54,229 nucleotides of DNA from Candidatus Omnitrophota bacterium (GTDB lineage: Bacteria; Hinthialibacterota; Hinthialibacteria; Hinthialibacterales; Hinthialibacteraceae): the NCBI GenBank assembly GCA_016934335.1, contig JAFGTC010000267.1:64010-118238 (forward strand), read 5' to 3'. Position 1 is the first letter of the stretch; each line of letters begins with the position of its first letter. The notes under the pieces are model-generated. The model was not told the DNA's origin, did no database searches, and worked only from the letters and a program-made list of their open reading frames with translations. Of the stretch, positions 35,572 to 44,563 are shown in pieces. The position numbers were made by a program, and so were the translations under genes.

Positions 35572-36624
35572 TTATTGCCCTGATATATAATTCCCAATCC
35601 CGACAATGATGGTCGAGAGAAGCAATATGGCGATTCCCGTCCAAACCAAGGCATGCGTTTTTTTCTTCACTCCCTTCCATTCATGAAAGAGCCATCCCCA
35701 GATGTTGGAAAAGATAATGATGAACGCCATGTGTATCGTCCAACTGGAAAAATCATATTTCCCCATTTGCGTAGTGCCCATGCCGTAAAACATGAATTGC
35801 AAATACCAGGTGACGCCCGCTATGGCGGAAAAAATATAATTCGTCAAGATGGATGCGTCGTCCATAAGGCGAACGTAATCGCTCCAGGATTGGTTGCGAA
35901 AATTCAAGTACAGACACCACACGAAATTAGTTGTAAATCCACCTGCCAGGACGATGACAAACACCGGCGTGTTTTGCCATAATGTCGGCGCCCCGTTTTC
36001 CAACGCCAATGCGGCGATCGGCTTGCCCGCCGTGATCCCGAACGCCATGCAGGCGCTCATGACGCCGGCGAAGAGCGCAACCCAAACGCCTTTCCATAAA
36101 TGAAACTCGTGGATGGTCTGCTTCTTTTCTTCTTCGGGCAATTCGTTTTCTTTACGAATACCCGCCGCGCCGCAGAATGCGATCCCGCATAGACAGACGG
36201 CGACGCCCGCCAGTGTAACCACGCCGGACGCGGTTTGGAGCAATTCAACGAACTGGTTTTGAAAAATCGGCGGAATAATGGTTCCAAACGCCGCACAGAA
36301 TCCCAGGGCGATTGCATATCCGAGAGACATCCCTAGATAACGCATGGAAAGACCAAAAGTCAGCCCGCCGATTCCCCATAAAATCCCGAAAAAATAACAC
36401 CACATCAGAGAAGATCGGGGCGCGCCGACCAGCGTAGCGAGCAGATTCGGAGCGGTCAAATAGGCAATAATCCAAGGAGCGATAATCCAGCTGAATACGC
36501 CGCCGATCAACCAGTAACTTTCCCAAGACCATTTCCGAACTTTTTTGAATGGAATATAAAAGCTCGCTGCGGCCAATCCTCCAATCGAATGAAGAAAAAC
36601 GCCAAAAAAAGGATGATTTTCCAT
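35572..36624 (-). CDS. rhaT: L-rhamnose-proton symporter RhaT
   Basis: A 350-residue protein with ten hydrophobic helices. SIGGLAAASFYIPFKKVRKW near residues 13-32 and GLTFGLSMRYLGMSLGYAIA near 97-116 match RhaT closely. It imports L-rhamnose with a proton. It lies about 20 kb from rhaA and rhaB, alone and convergent with the pseudopilin operon. Divergent from the FAD-protein gene across 382 nt. Confidence 0.93.
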   Translation of the reverse strand: MENHPFFGVFLHSIGGLAAASFYIPFKKVRKWSWESYWLIGGVFSWIIAPWIIAYLTAPNLLATLVGAPRSSLMWCYFFGILWGIGGLTFGLSMRYLGMSLGYAIALGFCAAFGTIIPPIFQNQFVELLQTASGVVTLAGVAVCLCGIAFCGAAGIRKENELPEEEKKQTIHEFHLWKGVWVALFAGVMSACMAFGITAGKPIAALALENGAPTLWQNTPVFVIVLAGGFTTNFVWCLYLNFRNQSWSDYVRLMDDASILTNYIFSAIAGVTWYLQFMFYGMGTTQMGKYDFSSWTIHMAFIIIFSNIWGWLFHEWKGVKKKTHALVWTGIAILLLSTIIVGIGNYISGQ

Positions 36625-37006
36625 AATCTAACCTGCTCGATCCCCTCGATTCTAATCTCTCGTTCCGGATCCTGCCGTGAGTGGATGTGAAATCTTCGCG
36701 CCTCGCTTCTTCGTATGCGAGGACATGCGTCTCTGCATTATTGTTAGATGTACTAAAAAATCAATATGCTATCCCCTTTTTAATGGAATTAGGCTTGGAT
36801 TATTTTTGTGTGATGATATTTGGGTTCATAGCGGGTTTCAGCGCCATTGTATGATTGAGTCATTTTGAGATCGAGTCGCTTCGTGTAAGATAGATCAAGC
36901 GAAGAAAGTTTGTATCATGGCCACAGTTTAGAAGACAGCGAAACGCATCCGCCCATGAATTGTTTACTTGTCATATATCATTGATACATCGAATTGGAGT
37001 AGAAAA
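36625..37006. other. Divergent intergenic region between rhaT and FAD gene
   Basis: This 382-nt gap contains no convincing gene. It must hold the promoter for rhaT and that of the FAD protein. A weak minus-strand pair TTGATT-16-AATAAT near 36740-36770 may serve rhaT. GGAG before 37007 is the ribosome site of the next gene. Confidence 0.4.
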
Positions 37007-40000
37007 ATGAAAAGATCAATGTCAGCGATCCTGTTGCTCTCGTGTCTTGTATCGCCTCTGGCATTTTCGAAAAGCGTTATGGAGTCGGCGAGAAAAATCC
37101 CGCTGGCGTATGATGTGGATGTCGTAGTCGTCGGCGGTTCTTCGGCCGGCGCGGCGGCGGTCGTCGAAGCCGCCCGTCTTGGCGCGACAGTCTTTCTTGC
37201 CGCTCCGCGCCCGTATCTGGGCGAAGATCTTTGCGCTCCGTACCGGCTCTGGCTGGAGCCGGATGAAATCCCTTCGACGGCATTCACGCGCGAGTTGTTC
37301 CGCGAACCGCCGCTTGTTCCCATCGGCGGCGACAGCGTTCCTTTTACTTATACGGCGGATCAACCTTCGGAAGGCGTCCATAAGGATACGGAGACTCCCT
37401 CTATGCTGTCCGATGGAGAATGGAGCGAGCCCGTGAAGCAAAGCGTGCAATACAACCGCGATGTAAACATCCGCGTAGATTTAGGCGGTGAAAAGGCGTT
37501 TGAAATGGTGCACGTGTATGCGTTCCATAGCCCTAATAATTATGAAGTGGATCGCGTAACCGTTTTTCTGAGCGACGATGGGGAGCAGTGGCGAAAGGCG
37601 GCCGTCATCCGCAACGATACACGTTCGTACAGCGGCGCCGCCCTCGATCTTTCCATTCCTTTGAAAGCATCATCCCGATACCTGAAATTTTTCATCGAGA
37701 AAAAAGAAGATGTTGAGCGGATGTTGATCGGAGAAATTCGAATTGAATCCACAATTAAGAAAGAACGCATTCACGTTCAAAATGCTTTCGCCCCTCAATT
37801 CGGCGCAGATCATCTGGATTACAGCAAAGAGAAGGCAGACGATTCTCAAGAGGAAGCGACGCCGACTTCCGAGCGACTGACGCCGATGCCTATGCAGGTC
37901 AAATACACTCTCGATCAGGCTCTATTAAACGCTGGCGTGCAATTTCTGTATGGGTGCTATGTCACGGACATCCTTCGAGACGAGAACGGCAAACCGGCGG
38001 GAATCGTTATGGTGAATCGTTCCGGACGGCAGGCGGTCAAGGCGAAAGTGATCATCGACGCCATGCCCCGCTCCGAAGCGGCCCGGCTCGCCGGCGTCGA
38101 ATTTCAATCCTATCCGCCGGGAGATCAAACATTCCAGCGCATTGTCATCGGGGGTGAAATCCGCGAAGGCTTACAAGCGCGCATCATGCCCACCACGATT
38201 CGTTCGAATATGGAAAACTCGAAATTCATTGAGCATCCGGCGATTGAATATACGCTCGACATCCCCATGAAAGACGGATCTTTCGCTTCGTTCGCCGAAG
38301 CGGAGCAAATCGCTCGCGATCGAACCTGGCATCCCGGTCAGGTGGATGATTCCGAGGAATTGTTTCAAATTCCTCCCGATCCTATGAAAGGCAAATCAAG
38401 CCTTTCCAACTCCTGGCCGGGTGCGGAGAGCGTCGATCTCGATGTTTTTCGTCCGGAAAAGCAGGAGCGCATCTATATACTGAACGGCTGTGCGGATATG
38501 CCCCGAAAGGCGGCCGCGAGACTTCTGCGCCCTCTGACCTTTATTAAAATTGGCCGGCGCATCGGACAAGCGGCCGCTGAAGAAGCGCGCTCGATGTCCG
38601 CCCTCGAAGGCGTTCATTTGCCTGAAACACATGCGGAATCGGCTGCATCCGGCGACGTGCGCGAGTTGTTGATCGGTGCGCGTCCGACTGTGGATAATCC
38701 CGCTGCAATCCAAGCGGCGAAGCGCGCCTTGCCAGTAATCGGAGAATACGACGTCGTCGTGGTCGGAGGCGGAACAGGCGGCGCGCCCGCCGGAATCGCG
38801 GCGGCTCGCCAAGGCGCCAAAACCCTGGTTCTTGAATATTTACACGGCCTGGGCGGCGTCGGGACGCTCGGCTTGATCGGCATCTATTATCATGGATTCC
38901 GCGAAGGATTCACCGCTGAAATCGATCGCGGCGTCGAAGAAATCGGCGGGCCGGATTATAAACAGAAGCGCGGCTGGAACATCGAACATAAAATGGAATG
39001 GTATCGCCGCGAACTGCGTAAAGCGGGAGCGGATATATGGTTCGGCGTTCTCGGCTGCGGCGCGTATGTCGAAAACGGATGCGTCAAAGGAGTTATTGCA
39101 GCCACTCCCGAAGGCCGAGGCGTCATTCTTGCCAAAGTCACTATTGATTCGACCGGCAGTTCGGATATTGCCATCGCCGCCGGCGCCGATTATATGTTCA
39201 CCGACGCCGAACACGCCGCTCTTCAGGGAACCGGCCTTCCGCCGCATCAACCGGGCGCCTATTACACGAATACCGACTATACGTATACCGATGAATCCGA
39301 TTTGATCGACGTGTGGCGTTCGTTCGTCACAGCTCGAGAAAAATTCAAAGGGGCTTACGACCTCGGCCAGCTGGTCGATACTCGCGAACGAAGACGAATC
39401 GTCGGCGACTATGTGCAGACGCCAATCGATATTTTTACGCAACGAACGTTTCCTGACACAATCAATCTCTCGAGCAGCAACTTTGACACGCACGGTTTTA
39501 CCGTCCATCCGATCGTCATGCTCAAGCCGCCGGATCTGAGGGATTTCCCGGCGTATACTCCTTATCGATGCATGCTTCCAAAATCTCTTGACGGCATCCT
39601 GGTCATCGGCTTGGGCGTCAGCGCCCACCGAGACGCCATGCCTTTCCTGCGCATGCAGCCGGACATTCAAAATCAAGGCTACGCAATGGGAGTCGCCGCT
39701 TCGATGGCCGCCAAAGAAAACAAACGGACGCGCGACATCGATATCAAACAATTACAGCGGCATCTTGTTGAAATCGGAAATCTGCCAGAAAGCGTCTTAA
39801 CCGATGAGGATTCATTCCCGGCGCCCAAGGAGCGGATTGCCGAAGCGGTAAAGAATGTTTTATTCGATCTCAAAGGAAAACAGAACATAGGCGATGTTCG
39901 CCTGCCGTCTCAGGAATTCGATCCAATCGCAGTGATCCTTGCCCAGCCGCAGGATTCTTTGCCTTTGTTAAAAGATTCTTATCGAGCCTCGGAAAATCAG

Positions 40001-40531
40001 GATGACAAACTGATTTACGCTCAGATTCTGGGCATGATGGGAAGCGCAGACGGCAGCGACGCGCTCATCGACGCCATCGAAGCGCATGCTTGGGACGATC
40101 AAGGATCTTTATACGGACGGCGGCAAAGCCCGCTTGATGACTTGATCATCGCTCTCGGGCGCACGAGAGACCGGCGAGGCGCAACAGCCATTCTTGAGAA
40201 AATGAAACAACTGGATTCTAAGAGTGCATTTTCCCATCATCGCGCCGTCGCCATTGCGCTCGAGACATTGGCTGATCCCGCCGCCGCCAAACCCTTGGCC
40301 GATCTTCTCGATAAGCCGGGCATGACCGGCTATGCCGTAACCAGCATCGAAGAGGCCAAGCGTCAAACTCGCTCTCAATCGCTGCGCGAACTCATCCTGG
40401 CCCGCGCTTTGTATCGCTGCGGCGATTATCAGGAGCGGGGTGAAAAAATTCTCAAACAATACGAAAACGATCTGCGAGGCCACCAATCTCGCCACGCGCA
40501 TGCCATTTTGAAGGAGCCCAAAAACCGTTGA
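37007..40531 (+). CDS. Secreted two-module FAD-dependent oxidoreductase with discoidin-like insert and HEAT-like tail
   Basis: A 1174-residue protein with signal peptide (residues 4-20). A first FAD-binding start, VVVVGGSSAGAAAVVEAARLGA (39-60), is interrupted by a beta-sandwich near 130-248 with YNRDVNIRVDLGG and VTVFLSDDGEQWR, typical of F5/8 type C (discoidin) domains. A second complete Rossmann start, DVVVVGGGTGGAPAGIAAA, lies near 583-601, in an FAD_oxidored module. Residues about 980-1174 are helical repeats with AKPLADLL and AVAIALETLADP, like HEAT/PBS repeats. The start at 37007 follows GGAG by eight bases. Substrate is unknown; a sugar or polymer is plausible. Confidence 0.82.
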   Translation: MKRSMSAILLLSCLVSPLAFSKSVMESARKIPLAYDVDVVVVGGSSAGAAAVVEAARLGATVFLAAPRPYLGEDLCAPYRLWLEPDEIPSTAFTRELFREPPLVPIGGDSVPFTYTADQPSEGVHKDTETPSMLSDGEWSEPVKQSVQYNRDVNIRVDLGGEKAFEMVHVYAFHSPNNYEVDRVTVFLSDDGEQWRKAAVIRNDTRSYSGAALDLSIPLKASSRYLKFFIEKKEDVERMLIGEIRIESTIKKERIHVQNAFAPQFGADHLDYSKEKADDSQEEATPTSERLTPMPMQVKYTLDQALLNAGVQFLYGCYVTDILRDENGKPAGIVMVNRSGRQAVKAKVIIDAMPRSEAARLAGVEFQSYPPGDQTFQRIVIGGEIREGLQARIMPTTIRSNMENSKFIEHPAIEYTLDIPMKDGSFASFAEAEQIARDRTWHPGQVDDSEELFQIPPDPMKGKSSLSNSWPGAESVDLDVFRPEKQERIYILNGCADMPRKAAARLLRPLTFIKIGRRIGQAAAEEARSMSALEGVHLPETHAESAASGDVRELLIGARPTVDNPAAIQAAKRALPVIGEYDVVVVGGGTGGAPAGIAAARQGAKTLVLEYLHGLGGVGTLGLIGIYYHGFREGFTAEIDRGVEEIGGPDYKQKRGWNIEHKMEWYRRELRKAGADIWFGVLGCGAYVENGCVKGVIAATPEGRGVILAKVTIDSTGSSDIAIAAGADYMFTDAEHAALQGTGLPPHQPGAYYTNTDYTYTDESDLIDVWRSFVTAREKFKGAYDLGQLVDTRERRRIVGDYVQTPIDIFTQRTFPDTINLSSSNFDTHGFTVHPIVMLKPPDLRDFPAYTPYRCMLPKSLDGILVIGLGVSAHRDAMPFLRMQPDIQNQGYAMGVAASMAAKENKRTRDIDIKQLQRHLVEIGNLPESVLTDEDSFPAPKERIAEAVKNVLFDLKGKQNIGDVRLPSQEFDPIAVILAQPQDSLPLLKDSYRASENQDDKLIYAQILGMMGSADGSDALIDAIEAHAWDDQGSLYGRRQSPLDDLIIALGRTRDRRGATAILEKMKQLDSKSAFSHHRAVAIALETLADPAAAKPLADLLDKPGMTGYAVTSIEEAKRQTRSQSLRELILARALYRCGDYQERGEKILKQYENDLRGHQSRHAHAILKEPKNR

Positions 40532-40554
40532 GAAAAGATGGCGGAGCGATTTTT

Positions 40555-40587
40555 GTCAATTAAATCTGACGTTTTGATTGACTTTTT
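40555..40587 (+). terminator. Terminator after the FAD-protein gene
   Basis: GTCAATTAAA and TTTTGATTGAC pair over ten bases with one wobble around a seven-base loop, followed by TTTTT. It lies 23 nt after the stop, between convergent genes. Confidence 0.6.
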
Positions 40588-40604
40588 GAACAGCTCATAA
40601 TGTT

Positions 40605-41642
40605 TTATACATTCTCGATACAGCCGGATAAGGCCGACTCATAACAGGCTGTCAAAATCTTTTGGCTGCGCAGCCCCAACTGAGCGTTATTGGATGGTTC
40701 TCTTCCTTCCAGGACGGCGTCGGCGAATTCTTCCACTTCCGCTTTGTATGTGTTGACCGGCGGGGGATTGATAACGAGTCCTTCGCCGTTCGAACGCTTT
40801 TGGAGGGCGTCGTAATCCGCATCGTCTTCCAAATAAGCGATCATTTCGCCCGCCTGATCTTGACCGATCGTGCCTTTGGCAAGAATGCTCCCTTGCGAGC
40901 CATAAAGTTCCAGCATGTTTTTACTGCTTGCGTCAGGAATGCAGAAAAAGGCGTCCACGGAGGCCATCGCTCCATTTTCAAAGAAAAGCAGAGCGGCGGC
41001 GCTGTCTTCCGACGAATAAGAGTGGATGGTATTGTGGATAAAACAGGATACTTTTTTGACCGGCCCAAAGAACATTTCCAGCAAATCAATGCAATGGCCG
41101 CCCATATCGATGAGCGAACCGCCGCCTCCCTCCGCAGGATCCTGCCTCCAGGCGCCTTCGATCGGAGGATACCAGCAGGAAAGTTGAGCCCGTCCGAAGA
41201 CGGGCTTGCCCAGTTTCCCCTGTTGGATCAGGCTCAGAGCCGCCTGATGCTGAGAATGAAAACGCATCATCAGAGCCGCGCCCAAGAGAACGTTATGATT
41301 TTGGCAGGCTTGAATCATGGCCTCGGCTTCTTCGACGTTCAAGCCGAGCGGTTTTTCGCATAACACATGCTTCCCCGCCTGCGCGCATTGCTGTGCATGT
41401 TCGAAATGGGCGTTGGCGGGCGAAGCGATATAGACCGCGTCAATATCCGATTTCAGCAGTTCGTCCAGGCTGCCGGCGGCCGTCGCGTTGAATTCTTGGG
41501 CGGCGGATTGGTTGGCATCGGCATTGATGTCAAATACGACTCGCAATTCACTGTTCCGAGAGGGTAGTATGCCTTCCGGAATCGTTCTTCGTCTCGCGAT
41601 TCCTCCCGATCCGATGACGCCCCATTTAATGATCCGTGACAT
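40605..41642 (-). CDS. Gfo/Idh/MocA-family oxidoreductase
   Basis: A 345-residue NAD(P)-dependent protein: WGVIGSGGIARRRTIPEG (residues 6-23), EKPLGLNVEEAEAM near 97-110 and GGGSLIDMGGHCIDLL near 172-187. The last carries the catalytic Asp/His region. It likely acts on a sugar or inositol-like compound. Start at 41642 is favoured by GGAG eight bases upstream. It follows the aminotransferase gene by 67 nt in the same direction. Confidence 0.9.
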   Translation of the reverse strand: MSRIIKWGVIGSGGIARRRTIPEGILPSRNSELRVVFDINADANQSAAQEFNATAAGSLDELLKSDIDAVYIASPANAHFEHAQQCAQAGKHVLCEKPLGLNVEEAEAMIQACQNHNVLLGAALMMRFHSQHQAALSLIQQGKLGKPVFGRAQLSCWYPPIEGAWRQDPAEGGGGSLIDMGGHCIDLLEMFFGPVKKVSCFIHNTIHSYSSEDSAAALLFFENGAMASVDAFFCIPDASSKNMLELYGSQGSILAKGTIGQDQAGEMIAYLEDDADYDALQKRSNGEGLVINPPPVNTYKAEVEEFADAVLEGREPSNNAQLGLRSQKILTACYESALSGCIENV

Positions 41643-41709
41643 TTTGGCTCTCCTTTTCAAGTAGGCGAAGCGGCGGGCGGCAAGGCCCATTGAATCCTAT
41701 CCTATTGGC

Positions 41710-42987
41710 TCATTTTGAATAGGCGCGAATTACTTTTGCGATGGCGTTTCCAATCTGTTCGCAGGCCTCCGGAGTAAAGGTCGGGTACGCGAAGCAGGTG
41801 AATGTATGGCTTTGATGCCAAACAGCATTGGGAACGTCCACGCGGCTGTAATCGATGCTGGCCGGATCGGCGTATTCTTGGGAACGGAAAGGGAAGCCGC
41901 TTCTTCCGAACGAATGATGCTCTTGAAACGCTTTTTCCGTGTGGCATTGCGGCCAGAATACTTTCCAGCATGGCGCGCCTTCGGCCCCCGCCGCTTGGAC
42001 GAATTGATCGATATCGCAGCGCATATTTTCGATATCCAAAGAAAAAGCGAGAACATACCAGCCGTTGCGGCGCTCCGGCGCGTCGATCGGCATGTAAAGA
42101 ATCTGCGGATAATCCTTCAAGATATCCATGATGATATGGGCGTTTCTCCGGCGGTTGGGCATATTCCACGAATCCATGCGCTCCAATTCCGCCAATCCGA
42201 TGGCCGACTGCATCTCCGTCATGCGATAATTCCAGCCTATCATGTTGTGGATGTAAGGAAGTTTTTGCTCCATTTCCAACAGATTGAGGCGTTCTTTGAC
42301 ATCGTAGCCGTGGTCGCGGAAACTGCGGGCGTTCCAGGCCAGTTCTTCATCGTCGGTGGTAACCATGCCGCCTTCGCCTCCGGTGGTAAAGGTTTTATTC
42401 TGGCAGAAACTGCAAGCGGCGATATGGCCAAGCGTTCCGGTCTTTTTCCCTTTATACGAGCCGCCGAACGCCTCCGCGTTGTCTTCGATCACGAAGAGAT
42501 TGTGTTTTTCCGCGAAGGACATGATCCGGTCCATGTCGCATACATTTCCATATAAGTGAACCGGCATGACGGCTTTGGTGCGAGGGGTGACCAATTTTTC
42601 AGCCGAATCGACGCTGATGCAGTGATCGTCCTGGTTTACGTCGGCGAAGCGCGGCACGGCGCCGGCTTGAACAATCGAAAAACTGCTGGCGATGAAGGTG
42701 TAACTGGGAACGATCACTTCATCCCCCGGACCGATTCCCAATGCGGAGAGGGCCGTATGAAGCGCCGATGTGCCCGACGATGTACTGACGGCGAATCGGC
42801 TGCCCTGCCATTCGGCGAATTTCTTTTCGAATTTCATCCCGAGAGGGCCGGTCCAATAATTGACTTTGCCCGAACGCAACGCCTGTTCGACCGCTTGGAT
42901 TGCATTTTCATCGAATTGAGGCCAACTTGCGAGTGGATCGACTACGGTTTTCGCACCGCCTTCGATCGCCAGTTTTTCATCCATCAT
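41710..42987 (-). CDS. DegT/DnrJ/EryC1/StrS-family aminotransferase
   Basis: A 425-residue PLP enzyme of the sugar aminotransferase family: SSGTSALHTALSALG near residue 70, GDEVIVPSYTFIAS near 87, VIEDNAEAFGG near 170 and FCQNKTFTTGGEGGMV near 193-208, where Lys binds PLP. It may aminate a keto-sugar made by the neighbouring oxidoreductases. GAGGAG lies before the start codon; a second ATG follows directly. Confidence 0.92.
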   Translation of the reverse strand: MMDEKLAIEGGAKTVVDPLASWPQFDENAIQAVEQALRSGKVNYWTGPLGMKFEKKFAEWQGSRFAVSTSSGTSALHTALSALGIGPGDEVIVPSYTFIASSFSIVQAGAVPRFADVNQDDHCISVDSAEKLVTPRTKAVMPVHLYGNVCDMDRIMSFAEKHNLFVIEDNAEAFGGSYKGKKTGTLGHIAACSFCQNKTFTTGGEGGMVTTDDEELAWNARSFRDHGYDVKERLNLLEMEQKLPYIHNMIGWNYRMTEMQSAIGLAELERMDSWNMPNRRRNAHIIMDILKDYPQILYMPIDAPERRNGWYVLAFSLDIENMRCDIDQFVQAAGAEGAPCWKVFWPQCHTEKAFQEHHSFGRSGFPFRSQEYADPASIDYSRVDVPNAVWHQSHTFTCFAYPTFTPEACEQIGNAIAKVIRAYSK

Positions 42988-43058
42988 TCATTCTCCTCGT
43001 GTGAGTCATTCCTTGCCCGTGATGGTTTTTTAACGAAAATTCATGGATCGTGATTCGA

Positions 43059-44300
43059 TCACGCTGGACGAAACGTTCTTTCGTCCGGATCGAAGATCAT
43101 TTTTCGCTCTTCGATATTCGCGGCGTCAGCCAACAGGCAGGCGACGGCGTGCTGATCTCCGGCGTCGATGTCGGCATTGGGCTGTTCGCGGCTGCGCAGA
43201 CACTGAAGCCAATTCTGCATGTGAGGCGTCGTCTCCACATCGGGGACTCGCTGTTTTTCCTTGATGCGCTCCGGATCATCTGTGCCTTCGCCGGTCATGA
43301 ACGGTTCGCGCCAATTGGCGGCGTCGATCATGCCTTTGGTACCCCAAAAACGCGTATAGTTGCCAAATCCGTTGCCGAAAGAACTCGTGTAACTGACCAT
43401 AAAGCCCTCAGGATATTCGAGAAGAGTATGAACGGAATCGGGGCAGGTTCGTTGATTCTTCCAGGCGTAATTTCCGCACAGAGTCGCCGCGCAGCGAGGA
43501 TATTTCGCCCCGGTAATATAATGAACAAGATCAATGAAATGGCACATCAGGTTGCTGATGGAGCCGTCCGTGAAATCCCTGTATCCGTACCAAGCGGTAT
43601 GTTGATCGGAATCGAACGGGCGATATTCGACATGGCCGAGAAACGTCTTCCAATCCGTATCCGATTCTTGAAGAGGGCGGGCGAATCTATTCCAGTAAGG
43701 TTCATAAGAATTTCGGACTTGTGCGGCTTTAATGATCGGCCCGAGAAGGCCCTCTTGTACGGCTTTGCGACATCCGGAAAACGACGGCCAACTGCGAAGT
43801 TGAGTTCCTAATTGAACGACGCGATCCGATTTCTTGACGCGATCCACGACTCGGTTCAATTCGGTTAAATTGCGAGCCAGCGGTTTTTCGCAATACGCAT
43901 CTTTACCCGCTTCAATGGCGTCGTACAGGATGGTCGCGTGGAGATGATCCGGCGTCGCGATCGCCACTGCATCGATAGTAGGAAGTTCCAACAATTCTCT
44001 ATACTGGACGAATTCCTTCGCTTTGGCGTCATACCAATCCAACGTTTTTTGGGCGGCCGACTCTCTGTGCTGCCGCCACACATCGCAGACGGCGGTTATG
44101 GCGACATTTTCTTCGCTGCTGAACTGATGAATCTCTTGCATCAAAGCGTTTTGACCTCGGCTGCCGCAGCCGATTATGCCGATCTCGATTCGATCATTGG
44201 CGCCTTGGACGGATTGGGGAATGACTGTGAATAAGGGCATCGTTGCGGCGAGAGAGGATTGTTTCATAAACCTGCGACGAGAAAAAGACTGGCTGCTCAT
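43059..44300 (-). CDS. Tat-exported Gfo/Idh/MocA-family oxidoreductase
   Basis: A 413-residue protein with twin-arginine signal SRRRFMK (residues 7-13), then IGIIGCGSRGQNALM near 40-54, EKPLARNLTELNRV near 138-151 and a C-terminal domain ending with PHMQNWLQCLRSREQPNADID. Exported members of this family, common in Planctomycetes-like bacteria, act on sugars in the periplasm with tightly bound cofactor. AAGGA precedes the ATG. Confidence 0.9.
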   Translation of the reverse strand: MSSQSFSRRRFMKQSSLAATMPLFTVIPQSVQGANDRIEIGIIGCGSRGQNALMQEIHQFSSEENVAITAVCDVWRQHRESAAQKTLDWYDAKAKEFVQYRELLELPTIDAVAIATPDHLHATILYDAIEAGKDAYCEKPLARNLTELNRVVDRVKKSDRVVQLGTQLRSWPSFSGCRKAVQEGLLGPIIKAAQVRNSYEPYWNRFARPLQESDTDWKTFLGHVEYRPFDSDQHTAWYGYRDFTDGSISNLMCHFIDLVHYITGAKYPRCAATLCGNYAWKNQRTCPDSVHTLLEYPEGFMVSYTSSFGNGFGNYTRFWGTKGMIDAANWREPFMTGEGTDDPERIKEKQRVPDVETTPHMQNWLQCLRSREQPNADIDAGDQHAVACLLADAANIEERKMIFDPDERTFRPA

Positions 44301-44447
44301 GGGAAGATCCTTTCTTTTGATTCTTCAATTTCAAACATCGCAAGCGGTAGCAGACTTTACTCGGATGCTTGCATGAGGGATATTGAATGAGTCATTTCGA
44401 TGATAAGAAAAATATGAAACTCGTACAAGGCATAAATACCTTTTTAT

Positions 44448-44465
44448 TGAATTACTTTTAATTCA
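44448..44465. repeat. Seven-base inverted repeat upstream of ceramidase-type gene
   Basis: TGAATTA-CTTT-TAATTCA is perfect and lies in the 263-nt gap between divergent genes, about 100 nt before the start at 44564. It may be an operator. The rest of the gap holds no gene. Confidence 0.4.
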
Positions 44466-44563
44466 GAGATATTGTTCTTGTTTTTGCCCCGCGCGAAAAG
44501 AAAAATAGAGAAACGAGATTGAACACCGAATCATCATGAATCAAGCGAGGAAAGGAAAGATCC

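Noticed and set aside
36677-36868. Plus-strand frame in the rhaT intergenic region
   Set aside because: It lacks a ribosome site, has an odd Cys-rich composition and overlaps likely promoters.
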